A stretch of DNA of 64,000 bases, from NCBI GenBank assembly GCA_964244725.1, contig CAXTJQ010000007.1, forward strand, positions 62,001 through 126,000, in the 5' to 3' direction. The notes below the pieces were generated by a model. That model was not told the DNA's origin. It saw only the letters and a program-made list of their open reading frames with translations, and did not search any database. A program made the translations under genes and the position numbers. Of this stretch, positions 53,203-61,319 are shown piece after piece. Origin of the DNA: Kumtagia sp964244725. GTDB taxonomy: Bacteria > Pseudomonadota > Alphaproteobacteria > Rhizobiales > Rhizobiaceae. The number at the start of each line of letters is the position of its first letter. The first letter of the stretch is position 1.

Positions 53203-54451
53203 TGAGCTTCACCACGTTGGAAACGAACCGGTCAGCCTCAACATCTAGGTCCGCCGCCGCTAAGTCGAACCGCAGCGTTGATAGCGCCTTTGCACCCAAG
53301 GTCTGGCCCATATATCTTGAAGCTGCTTCGGGGCGTTGAGGACAAATAAATCCTCCGACACGCACTCCCAAGGCTTCCATGAACGACAACACTTCGTACC
53401 GGTCGCTTTCCTTTGCATCCAGCTTGTATTTGACATCCAAAACAGCCAAAGGCTTCGCTCCGGCCATAATCACGATGTCCGGTTTCACACGATATTCGGT
53501 ACCGTCTGAAAAAAATGGGTAGACCACATCCTCGCCGTTGACGATCCGCCAGCCATGCTCGGGCGCACGCTCGACGAGTATGTTGCGCACAAAACCTTCG
53601 AACACCGTCGATAGGTTCACGACAAGGGAGTCGAGGGTCACGAAACCCTCTGCCGACAGATCTGGAACTTTACCCTGGAGAATTAGATAGGCCGTCCAAA
53701 GGGGATCCCGATAGTAGGCGTACTGAGAGGGAAGGTGGCTCGCCGAATGCGCTATATCCCGCAACAGACTTCCTAATCGACCTTTGAAGTCTGGAACCGC
53801 ATGCAATGCAGCCAGGACTCCATTGGCTCGGCCTAGTAGCGTGTTCTTGCGGTCATTAACAGCTAACCAGTCGCGAACAAAAAGCGTGGCATACTTGAGT
53901 GCCAGGTTCTCCGGCCCTCCATAAGAAAGGGTCTTGAAGTCGAATTCGCTTTTGTATCTGACGTTTTTTGCGCGATGCAGCTTGATGGTGTCCGTTACCA
54001 GTAACCGACCGCGCCACGGTGGCGGGTTCGGGACCGACCCATAAGACTTCATCAAGCCGCCTTTGACGACCCGTTCGGCACCCCTGACAAGAGGTAAGCA
54101 GTAAATTTTCTCCACGTTGGGGCCGGACTCAAAGTTTGGTAAGTACCCTCGTGAAAAATCAGGGATCGCAAACGGCGCTTCGCCGGATTTGACAATCATG
54201 TGCGCAATATTTGCGACTTGGGCGCGAGGGCTGACCCGTATCGCCAGGTTCGCGTTGAGCGGTATCAGGCCGACGTGACGATCCGCCCGCAATACGACTC
54301 GTCCTTTGACCAGCGAAACGTTCAGAAAGCCCTTTTCAACAATTCGATTGTCCAACGAAATTTCGCCGTCCACCAGCAGTCGGTCGATGCCAAGTTCAAT
54401 GACCCCGAACTCCTCGCATTCGATTATTTCAAGCACCTTCTCCGCCTTCAA
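53177..54451 (-). CDS. McrC-family restriction nuclease subunit
   Basis: 424 residues. The N-terminal part binds the McrB-like motor. The C-terminal PD-(D/E)xK nuclease has YRVKPDIVIMAGAKPLAVLDVKYKLD, giving D, D and K of the catalytic site. It overlaps the mcrB-like gene by 23 bases. With the cognate methyltransferase in the same operon it resembles LlaJI/BsuMI-type systems, where McrBC-like proteins cut unmodified DNA, rather than E. coli McrBC, which cuts methylated DNA. Confidence 0.88.
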   Translation of the reverse strand: MKAEKVLEIIECEEFGVIELGIDRLLVDGEISLDNRIVEKGFLNVSLVKGRVVLRADRHVGLIPLNANLAIRVSPRAQVANIAHMIVKSGEAPFAIPDFSRGYLPNFESGPNVEKIYCLPLVRGAERVVKGGLMKSYGSVPNPPPWRGRLLVTDTIKLHRAKNVRYKSEFDFKTLSYGGPENLALKYATLFVRDWLAVNDRKNTLLGRANGVLAALHAVPDFKGRLGSLLRDIAHSASHLPSQYAYYRDPLWTAYLILQGKVPDLSAEGFVTLDSLVVNLSTVFEGFVRNILVERAPEHGWRIVNGEDVVYPFFSDGTEYRVKPDIVIMAGAKPLAVLDVKYKLDAKESDRYEVLSFMEALGVRVGGFICPQRPEAASRYMGQTLGAKALSTLRFDLAAADLDVEADRFVSNVVKLIAGRRDFA

Positions 54452-55943
54452 GCCGACGCATCATTGCTTCGAAGCTCTTCACGAAGCCGTCTTTTAGCTG
54501 GACATTCATGTCCAGGATTGCCTCCCCCGTAGGGCGGATGCGGTACCGCCAAATGACTTTCAATGCATCGATGTCGGTGACGTCCGAGAAAACTGCATGC
54601 CCCAAGCCGACAGGCACCATCAGCTTCTGGACGTCCTCGAACCATTTTCCGATCAACGCGATATGACCTGCCGCCATACCTTTTTCCTCAAGCATCATTT
54701 CTAATCGCTCGCGGGACGGCTCTAATGGAATGTGGTCAAAACGGCGAACAAACGCGGCGTCAATGTGAGTGACACTTCGATCGTATGGATTCATCGTACC
54801 TATCATCAGAAGGTTCGAAGGGATGCGCAGTTCATTGCCGGAAAACGGCAGGGTCACTGGCTTATTTCGATAGCCTCGCTCAAGATAGGTCAGCAGCTCG
54901 CCGAAAATTCTTGCTGGGTCGCCCCGATTGATCTCGTCAACGATGATGATGACGTAACCACTGACAGCCCGAGCCCTTTCGCACGACTTGATAAACACCT
55001 TTGGGACAATATCGAACCCAGAGGTCTTCGTTTCCTCCGGCTTATAGCCTTCGACGAAATCTTCATAACCAAATGAAGGATGGAACTGGACGCGAAAAAT
55101 ATCGGCTTCGGCATCATTCACCAGAGACCTTGCAATCCTCTCGGCATCGCGAGATTTGCTTGTCCCAGGCGGGCCCGTAAAGATGATGCCAGAAGTGCCC
55201 ACCTTGAGCAGTTGCTGAACTTCAGTGAGAAGCCAGTCATCCGGGTCAGTTATTGCAACGGCTGGTGCAGGGTTAGGCGCGGCCGAGGGCGGAACGGTCT
55301 CTGCGATGAGGGAATCTTTGATCGCTTCAATTGTCGCTTGGCCCGGGCGTACGTCTCCAAATAGGTTTGCAGCATTCTCAGCTCTAAAAACAAATATTTT
55401 CCGATAATCGTCGTCGCTTTGTGGAAAGCGAGCCCTAAACGCAGTCTCTAAACCTTCAGCCGAGCCCGGTTCAATGTCGTCGGCCCGGAACATGACTACA
55501 GCCAGGTCGATTACAGGTACTCTTGACACCTGACCGCCCTTCGTCAGGGCCCTATCGCGGAAAATATCGGCGTAGGTGCCGGAAAGGGTCCAGAAATCTT
55601 GGTTTCCATCCGCTCGTCGGGTGGCCGCATTCCATTTTAAAGCGAAGGTGTTCTTCCGGATCGTGGCGGCATTGCTGTGGGGAAAACCTTTCTCCGCGCG
55701 CCGCAACGTCATCGCGTTGAAGTACGGTCTCTCCGCATCATTATCGAGACGGAAATAGCGATCCCAAAATTCGTACTCGTGAGGCGTTTCGTCGAGCTCA
55801 ACTTCTGTGCCGTTGCCAGCGCCTCGCTCCAACAGCGCTAGCATGGGCAATAGATGCTTGGAGCCCTGATCCTGGACGGTTTTCCGCCACTCGTTGAGAT
55901 TCTGCAGTGCGTGCCGGACCCGGTCCGCCCTGATCCACGCCAC
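54429..55943 (-). CDS. McrB-like AAA+ GTPase of restriction system
   Basis: 504 residues from GTG 55943. The N-terminal ~230 residues are a specificity domain (EYEFWDRYFRLDNDAERPYFNAMTL). The AAA+ motor has Walker A FTGPPGTSKS, Walker B IIIVDEINRGDPARIFGELL and the McrB sensor GTMNPYDRSVTHIDAAFVRRFDHIPL. Subunits form a hexamer that uses GTP to drive cleavage by McrC. It follows the methyltransferase by 2 bases and overlaps mcrC. The specificity domain differs from E. coli McrB. Confidence 0.9.
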   Translation of the reverse strand: MAWIRADRVRHALQNLNEWRKTVQDQGSKHLLPMLALLERGAGNGTEVELDETPHEYEFWDRYFRLDNDAERPYFNAMTLRRAEKGFPHSNAATIRKNTFALKWNAATRRADGNQDFWTLSGTYADIFRDRALTKGGQVSRVPVIDLAVVMFRADDIEPGSAEGLETAFRARFPQSDDDYRKIFVFRAENAANLFGDVRPGQATIEAIKDSLIAETVPPSAAPNPAPAVAITDPDDWLLTEVQQLLKVGTSGIIFTGPPGTSKSRDAERIARSLVNDAEADIFRVQFHPSFGYEDFVEGYKPEETKTSGFDIVPKVFIKSCERARAVSGYVIIIVDEINRGDPARIFGELLTYLERGYRNKPVTLPFSGNELRIPSNLLMIGTMNPYDRSVTHIDAAFVRRFDHIPLEPSRERLEMMLEEKGMAAGHIALIGKWFEDVQKLMVPVGLGHAVFSDVTDIDALKVIWRYRIRPTGEAILDMNVQLKDGFVKSFEAMMRRLEGGEGA

Positions 55944-55945
55944 CT

Positions 55946-57121
55946 TTACGCCACCATAGAATAGCGGACAGCACGCTTTTCGGCCCTTTGCAGAGACTTA
56001 AGAAGCTGGGCACCAATCGCCTTCGCCATCAAAACCGGAACGGCGTTGCCTATCTGCTTGGTGAAGTTCGAACCCATAAAACGATAATGATCCGGAAAAG
56101 ACATCAAGCGGGCGGCTTCCCGGTGTGACAGCGACCGATCTTCCCATGGATGCAAGAACGGACCCGAGGCAACATTCCGGTAATAGCAGGTGATTGTGTA
56201 CGAGGGACGATACGGGCTGAGACGAAAATAAAGGGTCGTACAGTCACGACGCAACGCGCCATTGCCGATCGTCCGCATCTTCCGAAAACGCTCAGGTAAC
56301 GCATCAGGGGGAACGGCTCTAAGCCCTTGCCCCTGCTGAACGACGTTGGCAATACGTTGAGCTTGGTCAGAAAGCTTGTTTGAGACGTGCATTGTCAACG
56401 CCTGGCTGGCGCCCTTCCGGGAGTAGCGTTGGAAGTCGTTTTTTGGCGCCGAGGCGTAAGCCCGGAGCTCCCTCTTGAAGTCTCCCTCCATCAACGGCAG
56501 ATCGCCCAAGGCTTCGGCGACCGTCAAATAGGGCTTCAAGCCAAGCGCCTCGTTACCGTGGGTCGGTTTAGGAAAAGAAAGTTCGATTTCATCAATTCGG
56601 GTACCAATGAAAAGCACGCGGTGCCGGAGTTGCGGCACGCCGTAGTCCGCCGTGCATACCTCCGCAAACGCCGTGCGGTACCCAATTTCATGGAAGGCAT
56701 CTTCAATCTGCTTTTTGAAATAGCCTTTCGAGTAAGTCAGCATGCCCCGAACGTTTTCCATGAGAAACATCTTCGGCCGGACCTCGTCGACGAGGCGGAC
56801 GAAATGCTTAAAAAGAAAGTTGCGGGGGTCGTCCTGGATGCGTTTTCCGTGGGTGCTAAACCCTTGGCAACTGGGCCCGCCAGCGATGAGGTCAATGTCT
56901 TGGGTGCGGGCCAGCGTCTTTAGCTGTTCTCCCGTAATATCTTCAACATTCCCAAGAATCGTTTCGGTTTCTGGATGGTTGGCCTTATACGTCGCGATGG
57001 CGTTGGGGTCGAAATCGACGGCGACCCTCGGGTTCCAGTTCGCCTGGCGAAGTCCTTCGCTCAAGCCCCCGGCACCGCAAAAAAGGTCAATGACGACAGG
57101 AGCGCGTGAATAGGTGTCCAT
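55946..57121 (-). CDS. DNA (cytosine-5) methyltransferase
   Basis: 391 residues, first gene of the restriction operon. Motif I is DLFCGAGGLSEG (12-23), motif IV GGPSCQGFS with the nucleophile Cys85 (Pro-Cys of most relatives is Ser-Cys here), motif VI MENVRG, motif VIII QLRHRV and motif X KQIGNAVP. It methylates cytosine in an unknown site and should shield the host from the McrBC-like nuclease. The target-recognition region lies around residues 230-330. Confidence 0.93.
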   Translation of the reverse strand: MDTYSRAPVVIDLFCGAGGLSEGLRQANWNPRVAVDFDPNAIATYKANHPETETILGNVEDITGEQLKTLARTQDIDLIAGGPSCQGFSTHGKRIQDDPRNFLFKHFVRLVDEVRPKMFLMENVRGMLTYSKGYFKKQIEDAFHEIGYRTAFAEVCTADYGVPQLRHRVLFIGTRIDEIELSFPKPTHGNEALGLKPYLTVAEALGDLPLMEGDFKRELRAYASAPKNDFQRYSRKGASQALTMHVSNKLSDQAQRIANVVQQGQGLRAVPPDALPERFRKMRTIGNGALRRDCTTLYFRLSPYRPSYTITCYYRNVASGPFLHPWEDRSLSHREAARLMSFPDHYRFMGSNFTKQIGNAVPVLMAKAIGAQLLKSLQRAEKRAVRYSMVA

Positions 57122-57352
57122 TAAAAAGCCTCGACGCGCCGACTCGAATCAACATGCGGGCGGAGCCGCTAACTTCATGTTAACAGCAAGTCAATTCTAC
57201 CAAAGGGAACAAAACATGAACGGACGCACTTGAAGCGCACCGAGTCGACCTTGTCAACGGGTTTTCGCGTTTTTGTTCTGGTTTTGTTCGCCTCTCCTTA
57301 CCGTTGCACGATAACGAGGTTCAGTTCATTCCCTTTTGGCTTCATGTCAGCG

Positions 57353-57937
57353 TCACGGACGGTGCAGGTTCTCTTGCCTTCGCAGCGCTCGGGTCAGGCT
57401 CCAAGGAGCGACACCATACTCGCTGGCGATACTGGTCATTGTCTCGGGCGTCGAAGACAGTCTAAGCTTTGCCGCAGCAAGCTGCTCAGCACTCAGCTTC
57501 GGCGGTCGACCCAGTCTCGCACCACGGCGACGGGCGGCCGCCAATCCTTCGAGCGTGCGCTGGGACAACTGGCGGCGCTCGAACTCGGCGATAGCGCTCA
57601 TGACGACATAGACCAGCATTCCGGCTGGTGTCGCCGTATCGATCTGCAAATTCACAATGTGGAATTCGATACCGTTCTGTTGAAGATTTTCCGCCTCGGT
57701 AACGGCATCGATGACAGATCGGAAAGCCCTATCCAAATCCCATACCACGAGCGTATCGCCACGCTTCAACCGAGCAATCACCGCTTCATAAACAGGACGG
57801 CGACGGCTCGTTGCCGAAAGCGTCTCGAAATGGAGCTCGTCGCATAAGGCGCTTAAACCATCAATCTGCCGGTCGGGGCGCTGTTCGTGCGTTGATACCC
57901 GAAGATACCCGACCTTTTTCCCTGCGCCGCCAATCAC
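57353..57937 (-). CDS. Small serine recombinase (resolvase/invertase)
   Basis: 194 residues. The catalytic domain has Ser15 in GYLRVSTHEQRPDRQ, VVWDLDRAFRSVIDAV and AEFERRQLSQRTLEGL, and the C-terminal HTH MTSIASEYGVAPWSLTRALRR. This is the Tn3-resolvase/Hin type, distinct from the large integrase. It lies between the restriction operon and the ArdC region and may resolve multimers or remain from a transposon that brought the restriction genes. The 231 bases between it and the methyltransferase contain no gene. Confidence 0.9.
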   Translation of the reverse strand: MIGGAGKKVGYLRVSTHEQRPDRQIDGLSALCDELHFETLSATSRRRPVYEAVIARLKRGDTLVVWDLDRAFRSVIDAVTEAENLQQNGIEFHIVNLQIDTATPAGMLVYVVMSAIAEFERRQLSQRTLEGLAAARRRGARLGRPPKLSAEQLAAAKLRLSSTPETMTSIASEYGVAPWSLTRALRRQENLHRP

Positions 57938-57961
57938 TTAACCGTCACCATACCCCTTCAC

Positions 57962-58096
57962 GGCTCACATAATCGACCCTTTTCGTGAAGTGGTCGACGG
58001 GCACAAACCATCGACCAACCATCCCTTTATACTAACAGATTGTAGCACAAAAATGCGTGTTACGGAAATTTCAACACAAACGGTCGATTATGAGCC
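57962..58096. repeat. Inverted repeat upstream of resolvase (candidate res site)
   Basis: GGCTCACATAATCGACC (57962-57978) and GGTCGATTATGAGCC (58082-58096) are inverted copies differing by a 2-base insertion. Between them lie further TCGAC motifs (GGTCGACGGG, CATCGACC). The right arm contains the ATG of the next gene. A multi-subsite recombination region next to a resolvase gene is a reasonable reading; it could also be a regulator-binding region. Confidence 0.5.
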
Positions 58097-58434
58097 GCCG
58101 GTTTGCTTTCAAAACGACAATCTACTCTTCTGTGATCACAGCTGGTTTGTTGTCATTGACAGGGACATCTCAAGCAACGGATTTCACAGCTGGAATTATC
58201 ATGGAGAAGATGGCTCCGCAGGATCGTGTCCCTTACATTTCCGGAGTCGTCGAGGGGCTGGCCTATGCCCGATACCTTCGTGACGAAAAGCAGACGGCCG
58301 GTATGAAGTGCATCTTTGATTGGTATCAAAAGGGCAAGGATACGATCGACGTGATCTATACGGCCTTCGGCAAATATCCCGACTATCCGCCTGCGGCCAT
58401 CATCGACGTGCTTTCACGAAAGGCTTGCCCCTAA
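58090..58434 (+). CDS. Small exported protein of mobile elements
   Basis: 114 residues. Signal peptide MSRRFAFKTTIYSSVITAGLLSLTGTSQA, then IIMEKMAPQDRVPYISGVVEGLAYARYLRDEKQTAGMKCIFDWY and a terminal RKACP. Two cysteines could form a disulfide in the periplasm. The SGVVEGLAYAR segment recalls Rap1a/Tai-like immunity proteins, but I am not certain. It overlaps the next gene by one base (TAATG). Confidence 0.7.
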   Translation: MSRRFAFKTTIYSSVITAGLLSLTGTSQATDFTAGIIMEKMAPQDRVPYISGVVEGLAYARYLRDEKQTAGMKCIFDWYQKGKDTIDVIYTAFGKYPDYPPAAIIDVLSRKACP

Positions 58435-59132
58435 TGCTGGCATCTGAGCAGGCTTCCCTTGTGCAACTTTTCAAAGAGACCGCAGCCGCCAATCGGCGCG
58501 AAGCCCGCTGGACCGAAGACCAGATCGTTCTGGGCGAAGAACGTGAGCGGCAGGACGTGCGTGACAGGAAAGAGCGCGAAGCGATACGGGAAGCGATCGT
58601 GGCAGCGACCACGGAGCAGGTTGAAGCCTTCCGCGAACGGTTAGATCGCTACGACACGGCGACCGTGCACGCCCTCATGGAGAATGAACGGCAACTGGAC
58701 GAAGCCCGGAAACGGCAAGACGAGCTCGTAGCGAAAGCCTACGACCTTCCGGATGGCCGTAAGGTCTTCAAGACGAAGGACGGAACGCGGCTACTGGATC
58801 GCAGCGGCCAGGAAGTGGAGGGCGTCGACCCGCAGTCAGTGCCTGACACCTACACGAACTGGGAAGACTTCAAATCGTCAGACGATCAAAAGCGCGCATT
58901 GGAACACGACAGGGGCGACTTGCTGGCATTTCAGGCGCGACTCGACCACGCGCACGAAAAGTTGGACCGGGACGGTACCGCTACCAACCTCGACGCTTTG
59001 GGCGCCGACCTTGAGAGCGTCATGCCAGCCTCCGTTCGACAAGAGATCGGCACAGAGGCGAAAACGCCCGAAGCACTGCAGCCGGTCACTTCCAATCCCG
59101 TTCAATTCAAATCCGGTCCGGGCCTAAACTGA
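58434..59132 (+). CDS. Coiled-coil hypothetical protein of the mobile element
   Basis: 232 residues from ATG 58434. It is highly charged: RREARWTEDQIVLGEERERQDVRDRKEREAIREAIV and VHALMENERQLDEARKRQDELV predict long helices, followed by DGRKVFKTKDGTRLLDRSGQEVE. No membrane segment or enzyme motif. Coupled to the exported-protein gene. It probably belongs to the element's conserved backbone. Function unknown. Confidence 0.7.
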   Translation: MLASEQASLVQLFKETAAANRREARWTEDQIVLGEERERQDVRDRKEREAIREAIVAATTEQVEAFRERLDRYDTATVHALMENERQLDEARKRQDELVAKAYDLPDGRKVFKTKDGTRLLDRSGQEVEGVDPQSVPDTYTNWEDFKSSDDQKRALEHDRGDLLAFQARLDHAHEKLDRDGTATNLDALGADLESVMPASVRQEIGTEAKTPEALQPVTSNPVQFKSGPGLN

Positions 59133-59221
59133 CCACGCGGTGAAGTGGCACGGTAGCCCAGCTAGCCCTGAAGGCACTCCAAAAGAATTGCCGCGCGCCA
59201 GGACAGGCACGCAGCGAACGG

Positions 59222-59383
59222 TTACGGCGTCGGCAGCTTGGGCGTTTTGCCCGGCACCTTGTCTTGGCTTTCGATCGCCAGCAGCACTTCTTGGCGCTGC
59301 GTCTCGAAGTGGCCGATCGCGCGCACCGCTTGCGCGAAGAGCGCCGTCAGCGTCGCCCTGGTCATGTGTCTGATTGGTGTCAT
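59222..59383 (-). CDS. 53-residue conserved-looking small protein
   Basis: Reads MTPIRHMTRATLTALFAQAV, then RAIGHFETQRQEVLLAIESQ and DKVPGKTPKLPTP. AAAGGAA lies 9 bases before the ATG at 59383. The helical central part and good ribosome site argue for a real gene. It sits between the coiled-coil gene and ardC, on the opposite strand. No family recognised. Confidence 0.6.
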   Translation of the reverse strand: MTPIRHMTRATLTALFAQAVRAIGHFETQRQEVLLAIESQDKVPGKTPKLPTP

Positions 59384-59995
59384 CTTGTCGTTCCTTTCGT
59401 CCGGGTTGCGTTACGGCCGTTGGAACAGCGTTGGTCCCCAAAGCACCCCAGCGGGGCTGCAACGCCAGTGGAAGAGCTTCACGCTTGCCCACAGGACCAG
59501 AGCTACAAGGGCTAAGAAGCGCGGCTGGACGAACAAGGGACGACGGCACCGCCCAACATCCTGATCGCAGGCGCTAGACGGCCGGAGACACGATCCAGTC
59601 GTGCAACAGCACTTTCCGGCAGAAACAAGCGATTGAAAATGCCTGGCGTGCCGGGCTTTGCCCGTCGGGCCATACGCGGCTGACGCCACGCCGAGCCTGT
59701 GGTCTCGGCCATCCGGTGACCGTCCCTCACGCAGAGAAGCAGGTCGGCTTTCAGCCGTCTTTTCTTTCAGAAGCCGGGTCCTGACGACCCCTGCCGTCAA
59801 GGCCAAGCCCTGCGGGCGATTCTCCCGGTCTCCCCATCTTTCCCCCGGCCGAAAGCCGGGCTGCAAGACGGCGTGCCGCCGCCCTGCGGGTGGGTGATCC
59901 CCCTCCGGGAGAACCGGCCTTGAACAGCATTCCCCCGCTCATTGCCGCTCAGGCTAGCAGGGTTGCATGCGCAACCCTTAAACTGAGAAAAGCAA
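59384..59995. other. Long non-coding region upstream of ardC
   Basis: 612 bases without a supportable gene. It holds a CCCGGC/GCCGGG hairpin (59844-59860) and, just before ardC, a GGGTTGC/GCAACCC hairpin (59960-59977). The ardC transcript may have a long structured leader. Confidence 0.5.
59960..59977 (+). promoter_or_regulatory. Hairpin in the ardC leader
   Basis: GGGTTGC-ATGC-GCAACCC is a perfect 7-base stem with a 4-base loop, 18 bases before the ardC ATG. It could be an operator palindrome or an RNA hairpin controlling translation. Confidence 0.5.
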
Positions 59996-60910
59996 ATGAA
60001 AACCGACGTTTATGAGCGAGTGACGGCCCAGATCGTGGCGACTTTGGAGCAGGGCGTCCGGCCGTGGCTGCAACCTTGGAGCGCTGGCCACGCGGCTGGT
60101 CGGATCATCCGGCCGCTACGGGGCAATGGCGTGCCCTACCAGGGAATCAATGTCTTTATGTTGTGGGGCGCGGCAGTCGAGAAGGGCTATGCGGCCCCGA
60201 TCTGGCTGACCTTCAAGCAGGCGCTGGATTTGGGCGGCGCGGTTCGCAAAGGGGAGCGCGCAAGCCCTGTCGTCTTTGCCTCGACCATCAGCCGCACGGA
60301 AACCGACGAAAAGACCGGGCAAGATCAGGATCGGGAAATCCCATTCATGAAGAGTTACAGCGTTTTCAACGTCGAACAGATCGACGGTCTGCCCCCGGAC
60401 TTTTATGCACCGGCAGCGCCGCGTCTCGATCCCGTTCATCGCCTCGACAGTGCCGAGGGGTTCTTTGCCGCAACAGGGGCAACCGTGCGGCACGGCAGCA
60501 ACCGGGCCTATTACAACGTCTCGAATGATTTCGTTCAGATGCCTCCCTTCGAAGCATTCCGCGACGTGGAAAGCTATTACGCCACGCTGGCGCATGAGAT
60601 GACGCACTGGACAAATCACGGTTCGCGGCTTGACCGCAGCTTCGGACGGAAGCGGTTCGGCGATGAAGGCTATGCCATGGAGGAGCTTGTCGCGGAGCTT
60701 GGCGCGGCGTTTCTATGTGCCGAACTCGATTTGACGCCCGAGCCCCGGCCCGATCACGCAGCCTACATCGACAGCTGGTTGAAAGTGCTTAAGGGAGACA
60801 GCCGGGCGATCTTCACCGCCGCGAGTCATGCGCAGAGGGCGGCGGACTTCCTCAATCGCTTTTCGAACAATCAGGCAGCAGCCCGTTCCGCGATCGAGGC
60901 CGCAGCCTGA
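59996..60910 (+). CDS. ardC: ArdC-family antirestriction protein
   Basis: 304 residues. The N-terminal ssDNA-binding domain (DVYERVTAQIVATLEQGVRPWLQPW, GINVFMLWGAA, WLTFKQALDLGGAVRKGERA) is followed by a metallopeptidase-like domain with H200-E201-M-T-H204 and ELVAELGAAFLCAEL. ArdC proteins protect incoming single-stranded DNA in the recipient from restriction. It fits an element that enters as ssDNA and itself carries a restriction system. Confidence 0.92.
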   Translation: MKTDVYERVTAQIVATLEQGVRPWLQPWSAGHAAGRIIRPLRGNGVPYQGINVFMLWGAAVEKGYAAPIWLTFKQALDLGGAVRKGERASPVVFASTISRTETDEKTGQDQDREIPFMKSYSVFNVEQIDGLPPDFYAPAAPRLDPVHRLDSAEGFFAATGATVRHGSNRAYYNVSNDFVQMPPFEAFRDVESYYATLAHEMTHWTNHGSRLDRSFGRKRFGDEGYAMEELVAELGAAFLCAELDLTPEPRPDHAAYIDSWLKVLKGDSRAIFTAASHAQRAADFLNRFSNNQAAARSAIEAAA

Positions 60911-60924
60911 ATCGGCCGGTTTGA

Positions 60925-61269
60925 TCAGAAAGGCATGTCGTCATCCTGGTTCGTTTCGCGGTCCGGAAACTGATAAGCGTCCGCTGTCAATTTGTCGGCC
61001 TCGAAGTTCTGAACCCGCCATTCGATCTCTTCCGACAAAAACTCGGCGATCCGCTGCGCAAGACGGACGGCCTGCGCCTCAGGCAATCCAACATGGCGGG
61101 CGCGCAGCATCGCTATGTCACTGCCGATTTCGATGGCGTGCGCAATCGGGACGGGCGTGCTCAGATCGACTTCGAAAGTTCGACCGAGCCTTCGGATCGT
61201 TTGAAATTTGACGACGGACGCGGGATCGATCGTTTCTGGATCGAAGGATGGTTTTCTGCGGCGGGTCAT
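60925..61269 (-). CDS. Hypothetical protein between ardC and relaxase
   Basis: 114 residues from ATG 61269 (MTRRRKPSFDPETIDPAS). It contains IRRLGRTFEVDLSTPVPIAHAIEIGSDIAMLRARHVGLPEAQAVRLAQRIAEFL, an alpha-beta pattern, and an acidic tail (NQDDDMPF) like those of single-stranded DNA-binding proteins. It follows the relaxase by 50 bases on the same strand and probably belongs to the same transcript. No family recognised. Confidence 0.65.
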   Translation of the reverse strand: MTRRRKPSFDPETIDPASVVKFQTIRRLGRTFEVDLSTPVPIAHAIEIGSDIAMLRARHVGLPEAQAVRLAQRIAEFLSEEIEWRVQNFEADKLTADAYQFPDRETNQDDDMPF

Positions 61270-61319
61270 TTGGCACCTGTTCAAGTGAGGGAAAATTTCG
61301 GCCTGCGGCGCTGGTTTGA

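Noticed and set aside
59411..59866. A 151-codon minus-strand frame before ardC
   Set aside because: Low-complexity translation without family pattern; the region looks non-coding and structured.
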